Shown piece after piece: positions 8,229 to 18,540 of a DNA stretch of 64,000 nucleotides. How positions within the stretch are numbered: the first letter of the stretch is position 1; the number at the start of each line of letters is the position of its first letter. The DNA comes from Plantibacter sp. ME-Dv--P-122b (GTDB lineage Bacteria > Actinomycetota > Actinomycetes > Actinomycetales > Microbacteriaceae): NCBI RefSeq assembly GCF_030209375.1, contig NZ_JARVSC010000001.1:620001-684000 (forward strand), in the 5' to 3' direction. The notes below the pieces were generated by a model. That model ran no database searches and was not told the DNA's origin. It saw nothing but the letters and a program-made list of their open reading frames with translations. The position numbers were made by a program, and so were the translations under genes.

Positions 8229-9353
8229 GTGAGCATGGATATTGAGATCGGCCGGTCAAAGCGCGCACGGCGCGCCTACGCGTTCGACGACATCGCCGTC
8301 GTCCCGTCGCGGCGGACCCGCGACCCACAGGACGTCTCGGTGTCCTGGTCGATCGACGCCTACCAGTTCGAGATCCCGGTGCTCGCAGCACCGATGGACT
8401 CCGTCGTCTCGCCGACGACCGCGATCATGATGGGCCAGCTCGGCGGCGTCGGCGTCCTCGACCTCGAGGGCCTCTGGACGCGGTACGAAGACCCTGAGCC
8501 GTTGCTCGCCGAGATCCGGTCGTTGCCGGTCGGCCGCGCGACCGCGCGCATGCAGGAGATCTACTCGGAGCCCATCAAGCCCGAACTCGTCACGGCACGG
8601 CTCGCCGAGATCCGCGCGGCCGGTGTCACCGTCGCCGCCGCCCTCTCGCCGCAGCGCACCCAGGAGCTCTACGAGACCGTCGTCGCCGCAGGAGTCGACC
8701 TCTTCGTCATCCGCGGCACCACCGTGTCCGCCGAGCACGTCTCCAAGAACCAGGAGCCGCTCAACCTCAAGAAGTTCATCTACGAACTCGACGTCCCCGT
8801 GATCGTCGGAGGCGCGGCCACCTACACCGCAGCCCTGCACCTCATGCGGACGGGCGCAGCCGGTGTGCTCGTCGGTTTCGGTGGCGGCGCCGCTTCCACC
8901 ACGCGTGCCTCGCTCGGTATCCACGCCCCGATGGCGACCGCCGTGGCCGACGTCGCCGGCGCACGTCGTGACTACCTCGACGAGTCCGGCGGCCGTTATG
9001 TGCACGTCATCGCCGACGGCGGCCTCGGGACCTCGGGCGACATCGTCAAGGCCGTCGCGATGGGTGCCGACGCCGTCATGCTCGGGACCGCATTGGCCCG
9101 TGCCACGGACGCGCCCGGCGGCGGCTGGCACTGGGGTGCCGAGGCGCACCACCTGCAGCTGCCGCGTGGTCGCCGTGTCGAGGTCGGCACCGTCGCGACC
9201 CTCGAGGAGATCCTCTACGGCCCGTCGCCGAAGTCGGATGGAACGGCCAACCTCATCGGCGCGCTCCGTCGCTCGATGGCCACCACCGGCTACTCCGATC
9301 TCAAGGAGTTCCAGCGGGTCGAGGTCGTCGTCGCGCCGTACCAGGGCGCCTAG
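8229..9353 (+). CDS. guaB3: GuaB3 family IMP dehydrogenase-related protein
   Basis: A 374-aa member of the GuaB3 group, the second IMPDH/GMP-reductase-like protein that actinobacteria usually carry near guaB. It starts IEIGRSKRARRAYAFDDIAVVPSRRTRD, lacks the CBS domains, and has the barrel phosphate-binding segment VIADGGLGTSGDIVKAVAMGADAVMLG. A role in purine nucleotide interconversion is usually assumed for the family. The start is taken as GTG 8229; an ATG at 8235 is a close alternative, but the leaderless promoter spacing favours 8229. A short hairpin (9361-9377, GGAAGCG/CGCTTCC) follows the stop. Confidence 0.92.
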   Translation: MSMDIEIGRSKRARRAYAFDDIAVVPSRRTRDPQDVSVSWSIDAYQFEIPVLAAPMDSVVSPTTAIMMGQLGGVGVLDLEGLWTRYEDPEPLLAEIRSLPVGRATARMQEIYSEPIKPELVTARLAEIRAAGVTVAAALSPQRTQELYETVVAAGVDLFVIRGTTVSAEHVSKNQEPLNLKKFIYELDVPVIVGGAATYTAALHLMRTGAAGVLVGFGGGAASTTRASLGIHAPMATAVADVAGARRDYLDESGGRYVHVIADGGLGTSGDIVKAVAMGADAVMLGTALARATDAPGGGWHWGAEAHHLQLPRGRRVEVGTVATLEEILYGPSPKSDGTANLIGALRRSMATTGYSDLKEFQRVEVVVAPYQGA

Positions 9354-9385
9354 CCCTGCCGGAAGCGAGCCGCTTCCGCAAGCGG

Positions 9386-9414
9386 TTGTCGGGTCGCATC
9401 GCGCCGACTAGCCT
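9386..9414 (+). promoter_or_regulatory. Promoter of glpD (TTGTCG - 17 nt - TAGCCT)
   Basis: A -35 box TTGTCG (9386-9391) and a -10 box TAGCCT (9409-9414) are separated by exactly 17 nt. The predicted transcript has a leader of about 70 nt beginning with a short inverted repeat GAGGC-AGA-GCCTC (about 9417-9429), a possible operator or hairpin. Confidence 0.55.
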
Positions 9415-9493
9415 CTGAGGCAGAGCCTCGTGGACGAGCACCTGCCTCCGGCAGGATCATCGCGAGGGCGGTTCCTGCGAGCGGAGATCGACG

Positions 9494-11227
9494 ATGGCCA
9501 CCACCCACAACAACGTGTCACGTTCCACCAAGCTGGGGATGGAGGAGCGCGACGCCGCGATCGAAGCGTTGAAGTCGAAAGAGCTCGACATCCTCGTGGT
9601 CGGTGGTGGCATCGTGGGCACCGGTGCCGCGCTCGACGCCGTCACGCGCGGTCTGAGCACCGGTCTGCTCGAGGCGCGTGACTGGGCGAGCGGCACCTCG
9701 AGCCGGTCCTCGAAGCTCGTGCACGGCGGTATCCGCTACCTCGAACAACTCGACTTCCGACTCGTCCGAGAGGCGCTCATCGAGCGCGGGTTGCTGCTGC
9801 AGCGCATCGCACCGCACCTCGTGAAGCCGGTCCGGTTCCTGTACCCGCTCAACAAGCCGGTCTTCGAGCGTCTCTACATCGGCGCCGGCATGCTGCTCTA
9901 CGACCTCTTCAGCTGGAGCGGTGGCCGTCCGCCCGGTGTCCCGCACCACCGGCACCTGTCCAAGCGTCAGGTGCTGACCTCGATCCCGAGCCTCAAGTCC
10001 GACGCGTTCGTCGGCGGACTCACCTACTACGACGCCCAGGTCGACGACGCCCGGTACGTCTCGTCGCTCGCGCGGACGGCGTCGGCCTACGGCGCGCACG
10101 TCGCGAGCCGCGTCCGGGTCGAGGGGTTCATCAAGGTCGGTCAGCGCGTCGTCGGGGTCAAGGCGCACGACCTGCAGACCGACGAACGCTTCGAGATCCG
10201 CGCCAAGCAGGTCGTCAACGCGACCGGGGTGTGGACCGACGACACGCAGTCGATGGTGGGGGAGCGGGGCCAGTTCAAAGTCCGTGCGTCGAAGGGCATC
10301 CACCTCGTCGTCCCGCGCGACCGCTTCCAATCGAACATGGGCCTCCTGCTGCGCACGGAGAAGAGCGTCCTGTTCGTCATCCCATGGGGCCGGCACTGGC
10401 TGATCGGCACGACGGACACTGACTGGCACCTTGACAAGGCGCACCCGGCGGCGACGGCAGCCGACATCGACTACCTGCTCGACCACGTCAACACGATCCT
10501 CGCCGTGCCGCTCACCCGAGAGGACGTCGAGGGCGTCTACGCCGGCCTCCGTCCGCTGCTGGCCGGCGAATCGGAGCAGACGTCGAAGCTCTCGCGCGAG
10601 CACCTCGTCGCCCACTCGGTGCCCGGTCTCGTGGTCATCGCGGGCGGCAAGTGGACGACCTACCGGGTCATGGCGAAGGACGCGATCGACGCCGCGGTGG
10701 ACGCACTCGACGGCAAGATCCCGGCCAGCGCGACGGAGAACATCGCGCTGCTCGGAGCCGAGGGGTACCAGGCGGCCTGGAACAAGCGGGGCAAGATCGC
10801 GCGGGCCTTCGGGGTGCACACGGCTCGCATCGAGCACCTGCTGAACCGCTACGGGGTGCTGACGGACGAACTGCTCGACCTCATCAAGGAGGACCCGACG
10901 CTCGCCGAAGCGCTGCCGGGAGCGGACGACTACATCGGGGCGGAGGTCGTCTACGCGGCCTCCCACGAGGGTGCCCTCCACCTCGACGACGTCCTCGCCC
11001 GTCGGACGCGGATCTCCATCGAGGCCTGGGACCGCGGTGTCTCGGCGGCTCCGGTCGCCGCGAAGCTCATGGGTGGGGTCCTCGGCTGGGACGAGGAGCG
11101 CATTGAGAAGGAGGTCTCCTACTACCTGAAGCGCGTCGCCGCGGAGCGGGCCTCGCAGGAGCAGCCGAACGACGAGGCAGCCGACCGCGTGCGCCTGGAG
11201 GCACCGGACATCGTCCCAGGGGCCTGA
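9494..11227 (+). CDS. glpD: Glycerol-3-phosphate dehydrogenase (FAD-dependent)
   Basis: A 577-aa flavoprotein that oxidises sn-glycerol 3-phosphate to dihydroxyacetone phosphate and passes electrons to the membrane quinone pool. The FAD-binding Rossmann motif GGGIVGTG is at 37-44, followed by the family signature GTSSRSSKLVHGGIRYLEQ. The middle segment holds GHEADY-type substrate regions in the form LIGTTDTDW and VYAGLRPLL, and the C-terminal domain (about 420-560) is the usual GlpD helical cap. The length is normal for actinobacterial GlpD. No glpF or glpK is adjacent. It is followed by a small hairpin and then the KhtT-like gene. Confidence 0.95.
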   Translation: MATTHNNVSRSTKLGMEERDAAIEALKSKELDILVVGGGIVGTGAALDAVTRGLSTGLLEARDWASGTSSRSSKLVHGGIRYLEQLDFRLVREALIERGLLLQRIAPHLVKPVRFLYPLNKPVFERLYIGAGMLLYDLFSWSGGRPPGVPHHRHLSKRQVLTSIPSLKSDAFVGGLTYYDAQVDDARYVSSLARTASAYGAHVASRVRVEGFIKVGQRVVGVKAHDLQTDERFEIRAKQVVNATGVWTDDTQSMVGERGQFKVRASKGIHLVVPRDRFQSNMGLLLRTEKSVLFVIPWGRHWLIGTTDTDWHLDKAHPAATAADIDYLLDHVNTILAVPLTREDVEGVYAGLRPLLAGESEQTSKLSREHLVAHSVPGLVVIAGGKWTTYRVMAKDAIDAAVDALDGKIPASATENIALLGAEGYQAAWNKRGKIARAFGVHTARIEHLLNRYGVLTDELLDLIKEDPTLAEALPGADDYIGAEVVYAASHEGALHLDDVLARRTRISIEAWDRGVSAAPVAAKLMGGVLGWDEERIEKEVSYYLKRVAAERASQEQPNDEAADRVRLEAPDIVPGA

Positions 11228-11239
11228 ACCAGCGGTGAT

Positions 11240-11265
11240 CGCCCGCAGCGGAACGGCTGCGGGCG
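11240..11265 (+). terminator. Hairpin after glpD
   Basis: CGCCCGCAGC (11240-11249) pairs with GCTGCGGGCG (11256-11265) across a 6-nt loop, 12 bp after the glpD stop. Probable factor-independent terminator without a T-tract. Confidence 0.65.
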
Positions 11266-11336
11266 CCTCGGGCGGGCGGGCCAGGTGTGGCGGATAGACT
11301 AGGAGGACTGCCACAACAAGCCTGAGGAGTACAGCC

Positions 11337-11864
11337 ATGGTGGATGTTCGGCGGGTCAAACTTCCCGGGGTCGGTGTGCTCCACACCTTCGTCACGGACG
11401 ACGGCGGCAAGGTCGGCGTCATCGCCCACCGGTCCGGCCACAGCGACCTCATCACCTTCGCCGACCATGAGGACGGTGCCGACGCCGGCAAGGTGTCGCT
11501 CCGGCTCAACGAGGACGAGGCGCACACGCTGGCCGAACTCCTCGGTGGCACGCAGATCACCGAGTCCCTCAGCGCGCTCGACCAGATCCCCGGCCTCAGC
11601 ATCGACTGGTTCACCGTCGATTACGAAGACCACATCGCCGGACAGCCGCTCGGCAACCCCGCCGAGAAGGGCATGGTCGGGCTGACCGTCGTCGCCGTCG
11701 TGCGCGGCGACTCCGCCAACCCGGCACCCGCGGCGGACTTCCGGGTCTTCCCGGGAGACACCCTCGTCGTCGCGGGCAGCCCCGAGAAGGTCGCCAAGGC
11801 CTTCGCCTACTTCCGTTCGGGCGCCGTCAAGAAGGTCGCCGTCGACGCTCCGCCCGGAGGGTAG
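11337..11864 (+). CDS. TrkA-C domain regulatory subunit of a cation/proton antiporter (KhtT-like)
   Basis: A 175-aa soluble protein. The N-terminal half (1-75) starts VDVRRVKLPGVGVLHTF, typical of KhtT-like proteins, and the C-terminal half (about 85-165) is an RCK/TrkA-C domain (LGNPAEKGMVGLTVVAVVRG ... FPGDTLVVAGSPEKV) that binds nucleotides or ions. It ends 2 bp before the antiporter gene and is expected to be its cytoplasmic regulator. A -10 box TAGACT at 11295-11300 implies a short leader of about 30 nt with AGGAG. KhtT of Bacillus controls the K+/H+ antiporter KhtU; the same role here is inferred from order and domains. Confidence 0.88.
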   Translation: MVDVRRVKLPGVGVLHTFVTDDGGKVGVIAHRSGHSDLITFADHEDGADAGKVSLRLNEDEAHTLAELLGGTQITESLSALDQIPGLSIDWFTVDYEDHIAGQPLGNPAEKGMVGLTVVAVVRGDSANPAPAADFRVFPGDTLVVAGSPEKVAKAFAYFRSGAVKKVAVDAPPGG

Positions 11865-11866
11865 GC

Positions 11867-13249
11867 ATGCTGCACGCCGCGACCGACAACCCCCACCTCG
11901 GCCAGGATCTGCTCATCCTCGGCGTCCTGTTCGTCATCGCCTACATCCTCGGCCGCCTCGGCAAGCTGATCGGCCTCCCGTCGATCCCCGTCTACATGCT
12001 CGTCGGCTTGCTCGCGAGTCCGTACACGGGCTGGTTCCCGCTCGACTTCGCCAGCGCGCAGATCGAACTCATCGCCGTCTTCGGCCTCGTGCTCCTGCTG
12101 TTCAACCTCGGCCTGGAGTTCGATCAGGACGAGTTCTTCGGCAACGCCGGGAAGCTGATCGTCTCCGGTGGCTCCTACATCCTCGTCAACATGGCCGCCG
12201 GGCTGGTGTTCGGGTTCCTGGTCGGGTGGGGCACGCGGGAGGCGCTCATCATCGCCGGCATCACGGCGACGAGCTCGAGCGCGATCGTCACGAAGCTCCT
12301 CATCGAGCTCAAACGGCTGACGAACGACGAGACGCCGATGATCCTGGGCGTCACCGTGGTGGAGGACATCTTCATCGCGATCTACCTCGCCATCGTCGGT
12401 GTCGTCCTGAGCGGCGAGACCGAGGTGTGGCCGGTCATCGGCAAGCTCGCGATCGCCTTCACGTTCATCCTCGTGATGTTCGCGATCGCGCGGTTCGGCG
12501 GACGGTTCGTGTCGCGACTGTTCCGCACCAAGGACGACGAGCTCTTCACGATCCTGTTCTTCGGCCTCGCGGTCGCCTTCGGTGGCATCGGCGAGCTCCT
12601 CGGAGTCACCGACGCGATCGGCGCGTTCCTCATCGGCCTGGTCCTCGGTGCCACCCGGTTCCGCAACAAGATCGAGCAGATCGCGATCCCGCTCCGCGAC
12701 GTGTTCGGTGCGTTCTTCTTCCTGAACTTCGGCCTCGCGCTCGACGCCACGAAGTTCGGCAGCGTCCTCGTCCCGGTCCTCCTCGCCGTCCTCATGACGG
12801 TGGTCCTCAACGTCCTGGCCGGTCAGTTCGTCGCCTGGCTCAACGGACTCGGTCCGCAGGCGGGGATCAACGCCGCGGTCATCCTGCAGAACCGCGGCGA
12901 GTTCGCCCTCATCCTGGCGACGCTCTCGCTGAGCGCGGGTCTCAATCCGCTCATCCAACCGTTCGCCGGACTCTACGTGCTCATCATGGCCGTGATGGGC
13001 CCGATCGTCGCCGGCCGGTCCGAGCAGATCGGCGCCGTCATCCTCCGTCCGCGACGCCGGAAGGCGCGCCGGGCGGAGCAGGTCGACACGACGGCGGAGG
13101 AGGCCATCGCGCTCGTCGAGGGCGAGGGCGTGGGCGACGACCAGGACCAGCCGCGCGTCGACACCGATCAGGCGGCCATCGACCGGCTCGTCGAGCAAGC
13201 GATGAACGACCAGGAACCACCAGCACGAAAGCGAGAGCCCGATTACTAG
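11867..13249 (+). CDS. CPA2 family cation/proton antiporter (KhtU-like)
   Basis: A 460-aa membrane protein with about 12-13 hydrophobic segments and the Na+/H+ exchanger fold. Visible features are LGKLIGLPSIPVYMLVGLLASP near the N-terminus, FNLGLEFDQDEF, the central ITATSSSAIVTKLL segment and FFFLNFGLALD. The last 60 residues form a charged cytoplasmic tail. No TrkA-N domain is fused, which agrees with regulation by the separate KhtT-like protein encoded just upstream. It most likely exports K+ or Na+ in exchange for protons; the ion is not certain. GGAGGG precedes the ATG. Confidence 0.88.
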   Translation: MLHAATDNPHLGQDLLILGVLFVIAYILGRLGKLIGLPSIPVYMLVGLLASPYTGWFPLDFASAQIELIAVFGLVLLLFNLGLEFDQDEFFGNAGKLIVSGGSYILVNMAAGLVFGFLVGWGTREALIIAGITATSSSAIVTKLLIELKRLTNDETPMILGVTVVEDIFIAIYLAIVGVVLSGETEVWPVIGKLAIAFTFILVMFAIARFGGRFVSRLFRTKDDELFTILFFGLAVAFGGIGELLGVTDAIGAFLIGLVLGATRFRNKIEQIAIPLRDVFGAFFFLNFGLALDATKFGSVLVPVLLAVLMTVVLNVLAGQFVAWLNGLGPQAGINAAVILQNRGEFALILATLSLSAGLNPLIQPFAGLYVLIMAVMGPIVAGRSEQIGAVILRPRRRKARRAEQVDTTAEEAIALVEGEGVGDDQDQPRVDTDQAAIDRLVEQAMNDQEPPARKREPDY

Positions 13250-13313
13250 CACCGCCCCGTCGGCACCAGACCCCGACAACCACGGACAGGCGCGCCCGAC
13301 GCTCCGCTCCGTC

Positions 13314-14090
13314 ATGCTCCGTCCCCGGTGGATCGGCGTCCTCGTCCTCTGTCTCGCCGTCGCGGGCGCGTTCGCCGCGCTCGGGCAGTGGCAGCTCGCA
13401 CGCGCCATCGAATCCGGGCAGGTGGTGCCGACCGAGACCGAGTCGGTCCGGCCGCTCGCGGACGTCCTCGAGCCGGGTGTCGGCATCCGGGAAGCGGACG
13501 CCGGCCAGCGGGTGAGCGTCTCGGGCACCTGGGTGCCGGAGGACTACCTCGTGGTGGGCGACCGGGTGAACGACGGCACGCTGGGGTACTGGGTGACGGG
13601 CCACCTGGCGACCGACCGCCCCGACCACGCCGGTCTCGCCGTCGCGCTCGGGTGGACGAAGGATCGCGAGGTCGCCGACCGCGTCGCGGAGGCGTTGAAC
13701 GCGGACGCCCCCACCGGTGCCGTCGAGCTCGAAGGGCGACTGAACCCGCCGGAGGGCCCGGAGGAGCCGGCAGCGGACGCCGCACCGACCGACCTCGACA
13801 ACATGTCGGTCGCCGCACTGCTGAACCGCTGGAACGACGCCGACGGCCTCCGGGTGTTCAGCGCGTTCGTCGTGGACGACGTCGCCGTCGACGGACTCGA
13901 GCCCATCTCCTCGCCCGCCCCCAGCCAGGAGATCCAACTCAACTGGTTGAACATCTTCTACGCGGCCGAGTGGGTCGTCTTCGCGTGCTTCGCCGTGTTC
14001 CTCTGGTTCCGGCTCGCCAAGGACGCCTGGGAGCGCGAGATCGAGGAGCTCGAGGATGCCGAGGAGCAGGCGGCAGCGCTCCGTCCGTGA
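13314..14090 (+). CDS. SURF1 family cytochrome oxidase biogenesis protein
   Basis: A 258-aa membrane protein. It begins MLRPRWIGVLVLCLAVAGAFAALGQWQLAR, the SURF1 first helix with the GxWQL signature, followed by an extracytoplasmic domain (about 40-210) and a second helix IFYAAEWVVFACFAVFLWFRLAKD near 220-240. SURF1 proteins help insert haem a into cytochrome c oxidase subunit I. The ATG at 13314 is the only standard start after the in-frame stop at 13203-13205. The gene follows the antiporter by 64 bp. A central acidic Pro/Glu-rich stretch (PPEGPEEPAADAAPTD) is an actinobacterial feature. Confidence 0.85.
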   Translation: MLRPRWIGVLVLCLAVAGAFAALGQWQLARAIESGQVVPTETESVRPLADVLEPGVGIREADAGQRVSVSGTWVPEDYLVVGDRVNDGTLGYWVTGHLATDRPDHAGLAVALGWTKDREVADRVAEALNADAPTGAVELEGRLNPPEGPEEPAADAAPTDLDNMSVAALLNRWNDADGLRVFSAFVVDDVAVDGLEPISSPAPSQEIQLNWLNIFYAAEWVVFACFAVFLWFRLAKDAWEREIEELEDAEEQAAALRP

Positions 14091-14115
14091 TGTCCGGTCG
14101 CCTGGCGGCCGCGGG

Positions 14116-14121
14116 TAAGAT
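14116..14121 (+). promoter_or_regulatory. -10 box TAAGAT of the DUF3817-guaA operon, leaderless
   Basis: TAAGAT ends exactly 6 nt before the ATG at 14128, matching the leaderless pattern seen elsewhere in the window. Confidence 0.6.
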
Positions 14122-14127
14122 GGGCGC

Positions 14128-14567
14128 ATGCCCCTCCAGCCGAAACCGTCGACGTTTCCCGCAATCCGAGGCGCGCTGAAGTTCTACCAGGTGGCCGCCC
14201 CCATCACCGGTGTGCTGCTCCTGTCGCTCTGCGCCGAGATGCTCATGAAGTACGCGTTCGGCCTCGAGCTCGAGCTCGGCGGTGCGTACGGCTTCCTCGC
14301 CTTCGTGCCCTCCGGCACCGCCACCGCGGTCAACCTGAGCACGGGCATCCTCATCATCCACGGCTGGTTCTACGTCGTGTACCTGTTCGCCGCGTTCCGG
14401 CTCTGGAGCCTCATGCGGTGGAACGTCCTGCGTCTGCTCTGGCTCGCGCTCGGCGGCATCATCCCGTTCCTGTCCTTCTTCTTCGAGAGCCGCATCCCGC
14501 GGGAAGTGAAGGGCTACCTCTCCGGCCGCGAAGCAGCAGCGGCCGCCGAACCCGTGGAGTCCATGCA

Positions 14568-14571
<4 letters not shown>
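14128..14571 (+). CDS. DUF3817 domain membrane protein
   Basis: A 147-aa membrane protein with three or four hydrophobic segments ([65 protein letters not shown]). It matches DUF3817, whose function is unknown and which commonly precedes guaA in actinobacteria. Its stop overlaps the guaA GTG start by 2 bp of a GTGA junction, so the two are translationally coupled. The conserved pairing with a purine enzyme suggests a link to nucleotide metabolism or precursor transport, without proof. Confidence 0.85.
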
Positions 14572-16172
<1,601 letters not shown>

Positions 16173-16190
16173 TCGCTCCCTGAGTCATCG

Positions 16191-16220
16191 GAAGGCCGTC
16201 CCGTTCGGGGCGGCCTTCCG
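16191..16220 (+). terminator. Hairpin terminator after guaA
   Basis: GGAAGGCCGTCCC pairs with GGGGCGGCCTTCC (one G-T pair) around a short TTC loop, 18 bp after the guaA stop. Confidence 0.85.
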
Positions 16221-16230
16221 TCGTCCGTGC

Positions 16231-16322
16231 CCTTCGACAGGCTCAGGGACCGGGGTGGGTGGCTCAGGGACCGGGGATTGTGCCCGGTGCGAGGGGTTCG
16301 GTCCCTGAGCCTGTCGAAGGGT
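16231..16322. repeat. Inverted copies of the TTCGACAGGCTCAGGGACC intergenic repeat
   Basis: CCCTTCGACAGGCTCAGGGA followed by CCGG (16231-16254) and its reverse complement (16300-16322) bound this element. A partial copy GGCTCAGGGACCGG lies between them (from 16262). The same unit flanks the intergenic region at 56214-56346. It is a high-copy extragenic palindrome type seen in several high-GC actinobacteria. Confidence 0.85.
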
Positions 16323-16353
16323 GGCGCCTCGACCGGCCGGCCCTCGAACGACG

Positions 16354-16383
16354 AAGGCCCGCCCCGCGGACGGGACGGGCCTT
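16354..16383 (-). terminator. Hairpin terminator after the Bax-inhibitor-1-like gene
   Basis: AAGGCCCGCCCCG and the matching GGGACGGGCCTT form a GC-rich stem just beyond the stop at 16399, on the minus strand. Confidence 0.7.
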
Positions 16384-16398
16384 GCAGTGCGTGCGCTC

Positions 16399-17256
16399 CT
16401 AGTTGCGGGAGATGGCCAGCAGACGCAGGATCTCGACGTAGATCCAGATGACCGTGACCATGATGCCGAAGGCGCCGGTCCAGCCGTACTTGGCGGGTGC
16501 GCGGTTCTGCACGCCACGCTGGATGAAGTCGAAGTCGAGCACCAGCGAGTACGCACCCATCAGCACCGCGAAGATGCCGATGACGACCCCGAGCGGGATG
16601 CCGAAGATCGTCGCGCCGTACAGGCCGAACGGGTTGTTCAGCACGCCCGTGAACATGAGCACGAGGTTCAGGAGCTGGAAGACGCCGTAGCCGATGATGG
16701 CGACGAGGAAGACCTTCGTGAGTTTCTTCGAGGCGCGGACCTTGCCGCTCGCGAAGAGGGCGAGGGTCACGCCGACGACGGCGAGGGTCGCGAGGACCGC
16801 CTGGACGACGACGCCGGACCAGGCCGGGTTCGCCTCGAAGACGCGCGAGATGCCGCCGACGAAGAGTCCCTGGAAGACGGCGTACCCGAGGATCAGCGCC
16901 GGGACCGGCTCCTTCTTGAAGGAGTTGACGAGACCGAGGCCGAGGCCACCGATCATGCCGATGATCATGGGGAGGGCGTAGCCGCTACCTGCCTGCAGGA
17001 GGGAGGTCGTCCACATCCAGGACACGACGGCGAACACGACGAGGACGGCGAACGAGCCGAGCGTCTTGACGAGCGTGTTCTCGATCGTCATGCGGTCGGC
17101 GGTGCCGACGCCCGCCGGTGCGGTGGGCTGCTCGTACATCTTGCGGAGCTGTTCGGCGGTCAGCGAGGGGTTCGCTGCTTGAGCTGCCTGCAGCGTCCCG
17201 CCTCCCTGCTTCGCGAATGCCGGGTTCTTCGAGAACGCGGGATTGTCGAGGGCCAT
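16399..17256 (-). CDS. Bax inhibitor-1/YccA family membrane protein
   Basis: A 285-aa protein. An N-terminal soluble segment (about 1-65) starts MALDNPAFSKNPAF and contains TAEQLRKMYEQPTA. It is followed by seven hydrophobic helices typical of the Bax inhibitor-1 (UPF0005) family, such as YALPMIIGMIGGLGLGLVNSF and the final YGWTGAFGIMVTVIWIYVEILRLL. The family forms pH-sensitive channel-like proteins; the bacterial role is unsettled. The gene stands alone between a repeat element and the divergent GDPD gene. The long N-terminal region before the first helix is usual for actinobacterial members. Confidence 0.9.
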   Translation of the reverse strand: MALDNPAFSKNPAFAKQGGGTLQAAQAANPSLTAEQLRKMYEQPTAPAGVGTADRMTIENTLVKTLGSFAVLVVFAVVSWMWTTSLLQAGSGYALPMIIGMIGGLGLGLVNSFKKEPVPALILGYAVFQGLFVGGISRVFEANPAWSGVVVQAVLATLAVVGVTLALFASGKVRASKKLTKVFLVAIIGYGVFQLLNLVLMFTGVLNNPFGLYGATIFGIPLGVVIGIFAVLMGAYSLVLDFDFIQRGVQNRAPAKYGWTGAFGIMVTVIWIYVEILRLLAISRN

Positions 17257-17432
17257 GGCTGATTCCTACTCTCAGTCGTGGAGGCTGTATCGCGCCAAGC
17301 GGCGCTGCTGACACCCAGAGTATCCGAGTTCCCTATGAATCAGCCGGGTCGCGCGTGGAAAACCCCGAAGCGACGCCGATGTTCGCGGTGGGCTGACAGC
17401 AGGCACCCTGCGTGCACGCCGGAGCGCCGTCC

Positions 17433-17438
17433 TAGGCT
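17433..17438 (+). promoter_or_regulatory. -10 box TAGGCT of the GDPD gene, leaderless
   Basis: TAGGCT ends exactly 6 nt before the GTG at 17445. The hexamer and spacing are the same as at guaB3. Confidence 0.65.
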
Positions 17439-17444
17439 GATGGC

Positions 17445-18527
17445 GTGCGCATCGACTCCCTGCCCAACCCCCTCGTCATCGGACACCGCGGGGCTCCCGG
17501 CTACCGCCCGGAACACACCGAGTCCTCCTATCGTTTGGCCGTCGCGCTCGGCGCGGACGCCGTCGAGCCCGATCTCGTCGCATCGAAGGACGGCGTCCTC
17601 GTGGTCCGACATGAGAACGAGATCTCCGGGACGACCGACGTCGCCGCCCGAGCGGAGTTCGCCGACCGGCGGACGACGAAGCGCGTCGACGGCCACGAGC
17701 TGACCGGGTGGTTCACCGAGGACTTCACCTGGGCCGAGCTGTCGACCCTGACCGCACGTGAGCGGATCCCCGAGGTACGGACGGTGAGTGCGGGATTCGA
17801 CGGCACCGAGGGCATCCTGCGGTTCGCCGACCTCGTCGCGATCGTGCGCAACGCGGCCGAGGTGCACCGACGGCCCGTTGGCATCGTGGCCGAGGTGAAA
17901 CACGCCGACCACTTCGCGTCCATCGGCCTCCCGCTCGATCGGCTCCTGGCCGAGGAGCTCGCCGCGCTGGGCTTCGGCACCGATCCCGATGCCGAGCCGC
18001 TCATCATCGAGTCGTTCGAGCAGTCGGTCCTCATGGCGTTGCAGTCCCGTCGGGTGCAGGCGGAGTTCGTGTACCTCATCGAGCGATCCGGCAGGCCGAG
18101 CGACCTCGTCGCCCGGCTGGGTGATGCGGCCCCGTCCTACGCCGATGCGGTGACCGACGCCGGACTCGCGGCGCTCGCCCTCGAGGTCGACGCCATCAGC
18201 GTGGACAAGGCGATGCTCATCGACCTGGGCGATGACGGCGCCCGGCCGACGGACCTCGTGGAGCGCGCCCACGCGGCGGGCCTGCGCGTCTACACCTGGA
18301 CCCTCCGCCCCGAGAACCGGTTCCTCGCGCCCCCGTTCCGGGACGGGAGCGATCCGGCGGCGGTCGGCCGATGGCTCGAGGAGTTCGTCCTGGTGCTGTC
18401 CTCGGGGGTCGACGGGTTCTTCGTCGACCAAGCCGACCTCGGGGTCGCCGCCCGGTCGGCGGCCGGCGACCGCTCCGATCATGACGACGCCGGAGTCCGT
18501 CCGAGCGATGTCGGAGGCAGCGCCTAG
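17445..18527 (+). CDS. Glycerophosphodiester phosphodiesterase
   Basis: A 360-aa GDPD-family enzyme that hydrolyses glycerophosphodiesters to glycerol 3-phosphate and an alcohol. The catalytic signature GHRGAPGYRPEHT places H14 and R15, followed by metal ligands E41 and D43 (VEPDLV) and H56 (VVRHE). No signal peptide is present, so it is probably cytoplasmic. The length is larger than minimal GDPD (about 240) because of a middle insertion. The product would feed glpD, encoded 7 kb upstream. The TAG stop forms the first three bases of the promoter -10 box (TAGACT) of pcrA. Confidence 0.9.
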   Translation: MRIDSLPNPLVIGHRGAPGYRPEHTESSYRLAVALGADAVEPDLVASKDGVLVVRHENEISGTTDVAARAEFADRRTTKRVDGHELTGWFTEDFTWAELSTLTARERIPEVRTVSAGFDGTEGILRFADLVAIVRNAAEVHRRPVGIVAEVKHADHFASIGLPLDRLLAEELAALGFGTDPDAEPLIIESFEQSVLMALQSRRVQAEFVYLIERSGRPSDLVARLGDAAPSYADAVTDAGLAALALEVDAISVDKAMLIDLGDDGARPTDLVERAHAAGLRVYTWTLRPENRFLAPPFRDGSDPAAVGRWLEEFVLVLSSGVDGFFVDQADLGVAARSAAGDRSDHDDAGVRPSDVGGSA

Positions 18528-18530
18528 ACT
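18525..18530 (+). promoter_or_regulatory. -10 box TAGACT of pcrA overlapping the GDPD stop codon
   Basis: The hexamer begins with the GDPD stop codon TAG (18525-18527). It ends 10 nt before the pcrA ATG (18541), giving a predicted leader of only a few nucleotides. Confidence 0.5.
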
Positions 18531-18540
18531 TGCAGGCGAT

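Noticed and set aside
16231-16322. Insertion sequence or attachment site
   Set aside because: The inverted arms resemble IS ends, but there is no transposase and the same unit recurs at 56214 as a short extragenic palindrome.
18232-18540. Longer PcrA N-terminus inside the GDPD gene
   Set aside because: It overlaps a well-supported gene in another frame, has no helicase-like sequence, and a promoter lies just before ATG 18541.
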